Shown one piece after another: positions 61,172 to 64,000 of a DNA stretch of 64,000 nt. The stretch is from Aphelenchoides besseyi. Lineage: Eukaryota > Nematoda > Chromadorea > Rhabditida > Aphelenchoididae. Position numbers and translations under genes: made by a program. The stretch is taken from positions 1,860,001 to 1,924,000 of the forward strand of contig JAMPIQ010000003.1 in NCBI GenBank assembly GCA_024699855.1, given 5' to 3'. The stretch's first letter is position 1. Every line of letters begins with the position of its first letter. The notes beneath the pieces are model-generated. The model worked only from the letters and a program-made list of their open reading frames with translations, searched no databases and had not been told where the DNA came from.

Positions 61172-61637
61172 TTAGTGTTTGCTGTGCTTCAGACAGCTTT
61201 TGAACGGTCCCTTAGAAGAGGCAAAAACACAAGTATTTGGGTTGGCGTCTTTGATGCAATTTGACGCTGTGGGATTGAAACTTTTGGAACGATTGCCACC
61301 GAACATCTTATCTAACCATTGTGCTTGCGATTTCGATCCGTTGAACTTGGAACCACGACCAGATCGATCGAAGAGATTGGAACGTGCATTCGAGTAATTA
61401 GCTACAAATTCGCGTGAACGTTTCGGCGAAAACGTTTGAACTTCTTCGTTGAAACGAACTTTGGAAGCGCGAAATGCTGAAAATAACGATAAGACAATGA
61501 AGTGTCCCAAACATACGATTGTATTCACCCGAATTGTTGGTCGGTGGACGTGGCTTCGATTGAGGAACGTATTGCGAGTGGTTCAGACGAGACGATTTGA
61601 AACTATCGTGCATGCTCGAAGACGATTGGAAGTTCAT
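61172..61637 (-). CDS. Small basic disordered protein with a PP1-docking-type motif
   Basis: Two exons: MNFQSSSSMHDSFKSSRL from 61637, an intron of about 41 nt, then ASKVRFNEEVQTFSPKRSRE and on to FKSCLKHSKH and a stop at 61172. About 140 residues, Ser/Asn/Lys rich and mostly disordered. SKVRFNEEV fits the RVxF docking motif for protein phosphatase 1, and RSGRGSKF and QWLDKMFGG are other conserved-looking patches. The frame is open upstream to a TTTCAG acceptor 21 nt before the ATG, so a 5' exon is possible. No family recognised; PP1 binding is an inference from one short motif. Confidence 0.55.
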
Positions 61638-61676
61638 GATGAGGGTTAACGGCGGTTCCTGAAATATTTTCGAACG

Positions 61677-62395
61677 TTAATGAGCATCAATTGGACACAA
61701 ATTGTCATCGCAGGAATTTCGATTGCAGAATTCGAAAAGACAACTATTAGGTGTTGCAATTTCGTTCTCGAAAAGCAGTATCTCAATGATCATTTTCGAA
61801 CCATAAGCATGTCGTCTACGTTGTTTTCGAAATGTCCAATAACCGCAAAAAGAAGCAAAAGTGATCGGATTTCCCAACCCAATCAGTCCAGCAACTGAGC
61901 AATCAGCGGACCGTCACGAGAATAGCAATCGGCCAAAATACGAAAGAAATGAACTGCGAAACACAATCGCAATTCGACCGTCCATTTTCGCGTGATATTT
62001 CGCTCATCGAGCGACGAATCGGACGTCCGTTGATTTCGTTCACACACACGAGTTGGCAAACGGAAGCGCAACGAAACCTTAGAAATTGGTTGGATTACCG
62101 TGAACAACGTGCAAAAACGTGAATTCTACATTCGAACCATCACCATACCCATTAGTGACAACTGATGGATGAAATGGAAGCCAGTCGTTGAATTTTCCAG
62201 TTTTGTTTATTTCACGTTTTGACGTCGATTACCGAGTTATTTTGTCGAAACTTCGGTTTCTGAATCGAAACGCCGAGCTTTCTCACGACCAAACCCAATT
62301 CGAGAGTTTTCAGATTTTCGTCACTTTTACCAATGTCTTGAAATCGACGCACTTGCAGTTCATCAACTAATTTCCGATTAAAATCTCAAACGTTT
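61677..62395 (-). CDS. Unclear gene with membrane segment, frame breaks
   Basis: Coding-like stretches occur in changing frames: ELQVRRFQDIGKSDENLKTL (about 62370), then a splice-like AACTCG-GTAATC, FTFLHVVHG, FVALPFANSCV, NEINGRPIRRSMSEISRENG, and a membrane helix CFAVHFF joined by a 47-nt intron to LAGLIGLGNPITFASFCGYW. The end FRKQRRRHAYGSK leads to CNRNSCDDNLCPIDAH and a stop at 61677. A (TG)4 run near 62045 separates two of the frames, and a TAA lies before GFVALPF. Either a decaying gene or one with sequence errors. It is divergent from ST7, about 40-100 bp from its start. Confidence 0.3.
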
Positions 62396-62432
62396 TGTCG
62401 CAAATTTCAACCAACTTTCGACGGCAAATCAA

Positions 62433-64000
62433 ATGGCTCAGGTAGAAATTTTGGTCCATTTGATTTCAGAACTGGCTTTTCAGCGTTGGCACGAACGGGT
62501 TTTCGCGTGGCCGAGTTTGACGACTCGAAGTTACTTTTGGCTTCTGTATGCGCTTTCCGCCGTTTTCGCTCTCTACTGTTTGCGCGGACCGTTGAAGCTA
62601 CCGGATGGTGAGTGTCTGAAAAGTCAATAGAAACCATTGAACTTACCGTTTCCAGTCCTCTCATTGTCGTCGTATTTCAACAACTTGACGCCCAAGTTCT
62701 ACGTCGCTTTGACCGGCACTTCGAGTTTGGTATCGGGAGTTATTCTTATATTCGAATGGTGGTATTTCAAGAAGTAAGTCGGTTGCTGGGCAGGTGGAAT
62801 CGAGCGATAAATCTTATTATGAGCGAAAAGTTTGCTCGAAATTGCGTAGTAACAAACGAAATTAGTTGGATTACTCGCAGACCAACTAATTTGCTGTCGT
62901 AGCAGAAAACGAGCTTCGTCATTTAGTTTCAATTTTGTGCTCAGTAGTTTCATTGCGAGTGTCCACCGCGATAGCACCTGTCGAGAGGCATAACATTAAC
63001 TGTTCAGTCGACTTCTCGGCCATCAAAGCGCAAGGAAACGACAATTTTTGATTAAGTACAAAATGTTTTCGGTTGCTACGGAAAACTCGAATTGAGTCCC
63101 AGTTATCTCTGTTAATCATAGGTTGCAGAAAGAAATGACTTTTTCTACTAAAGCAAACCGTTAAATTTAAGTGACGACTCATAATTGCCGGTTGCCCACA
63201 ACACCAATTTAACGCAACATTTCAGCAACAACCTCGACCAAAATATGGACAGCGATGAGGGAAGCGAAGTCGACGACTCTATTGACTCTAATCGTAAGTT
63301 TCAATTTTGTTTTCTTTCTTGGATTCGTGACTTTCAGGCTACGGAGAGCAATTGGAAGCAGACGACTCGATGGACCTGAAAATTTGGCGCAATTCGACGG
63401 CCCTCTTCCGTGGCGCCGAATATCAGCGGTTCACAAAGTTGACGTCGAAAGAAGCACTCACATATTACGATCTAAATATTTCCGCTCAAGATCATCAGCA
63501 AATTTTTTGTTGTGACCAAGATAACGGGAAAGAAGACTACGAGAGTAAGTTCGTTTACTTGCTCATCGTCTATTCGTTGATTTAGTTATGTCATTGGCAT
63601 GGCGAGAACGCGACAGTACGCAGCGGATTGCGGCTGCTAAACGAGCTCTCGAAATCAATTCGGAGTGTGCACCGGCGTTGATTCTGTTGGCTGAAGAAGA
63701 TTGTAAAACACTTACGGAAGCAGAAGAACTGCTAAGGTTTGCACTTGCGTCTAATTTGTAGCTTTGGTTTTAGACGGGCCCTAAAATCTGCTGAAGTTGC
63801 TTATCGACGAAGTCAGAATACCTTCCAATACGATTTGGATTCCACTGAACGTAGGCAAACATTCAGAATATCTGAGGGCTGTGATCGATTTACAGGAACT
63901 CGTGATATGAACATGTTGGTGTTCATTCGACGACGGATTGCGATGTGTGCACGTCGACAGGGTCGATTGCGAGAAGCCATCAAGATAATGAGAGACGTTC
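62433..64000 (+). CDS. ST7: ST7-like protein (5' part; continues beyond window)
   Basis: Start [20 protein letters not shown] at 62433. Exons 62433-62607, 62656-62773, 63226-63293, 63338-63544, 63586-63736, 63774-63850 and 63896 onward. Two N-terminal membrane helices ([17 protein letters not shown] and [20 protein letters not shown]) are followed by FEWWYFKK, the acidic linker [67 protein letters not shown] and the TPR-like block [20 protein letters not shown]. These match the conserved blocks of the ST7 tumour-suppressor family, a membrane protein of poorly known role. The second intron (62774-63225, 452 nt) is by far the longest intron in the window. The window cuts it at about residue 275 of an expected 550 or so. 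Confidence 0.92.

Overview
This is a gene-dense stretch of a small metazoan nuclear genome. Genes lie on both strands, each split by many tiny GT-AG introns (mostly 37-50 nt; the one clearly longer intron, about 450 nt, is in the ST7 gene). The mix fits a compact ecdysozoan genome: divergent PBP-type ionotropic receptors, MATH-MATH-BTB, a CK1-fold pseudokinase, a stand-alone mariner-type HTH protein, a fused thiolase-SCP2 protein and an RTE retroposon. I lean to a nematode; a mite or other small-genome protostome is not excluded, because no rRNA, mitochondrial or spliced-leader marker is present.

Layout. 1-10.4 kb: five paralogous ionotropic receptor genes in mixed orientation (one cut by the window edge, one broken by a short inverted-repeat element), with a small membrane-protein gene between them. 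10.5-14.2 kb: a frame-broken fragment, a BTB-BACK-Kelch gene and a short disordered basic protein. 16.4-19.1 kb: prolyl oligopeptidase. 19.1-26.3 kb: gene-poor, with one small zinc-binding-type gene. 26.3-28.5 kb: a tiny secreted-protein gene and a double-MATH BTB gene; part of this block recurs at 45.3-46.2 kb. 29.6-35.4 kb: debris (truncated thiolase copy, broken integrase element, an unrecognised gene, a dead RTE fragment). 35.9-38.3 kb: SCPx followed by a stand-alone SCP2 gene. 38.5-43.3 kb: a multipass membrane protein, a CK1-like pseudokinase and a pepsin-fold protein without a normal active site. 44.4-49.4 kb: HTH_48 protein, second secreted gene, BTB relic and a short CNOT1-like gene. 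49.5-60.7 kb: four conserved minus-strand genes (MetAP2, peroxisomal sarcosine oxidase, ORC1, topoisomerase II). 61.2-64 kb: a small PP1-docking-type protein, an unclear minus-strand gene and the 5' part of ST7.

Themes. Three proteins (SCPx, SCP2, PIPOX) end in the peroxisomal signal SKL and belong to peroxisomal lipid and amine oxidation. ORC1 and topoisomerase II are replication and chromosome genes. Local duplication is frequent: receptor cluster, SCPx/SCP2, thiolase copy, secreted gene plus BTB end, and repeated exons in the topoisomerase II tail. Two duplicate pairs share more than 100 bp of perfect identity inside diverged sequence, which points to gene conversion or very recent copying. 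All exon models are my own reading of splice sites and homology; none is backed by transcripts.
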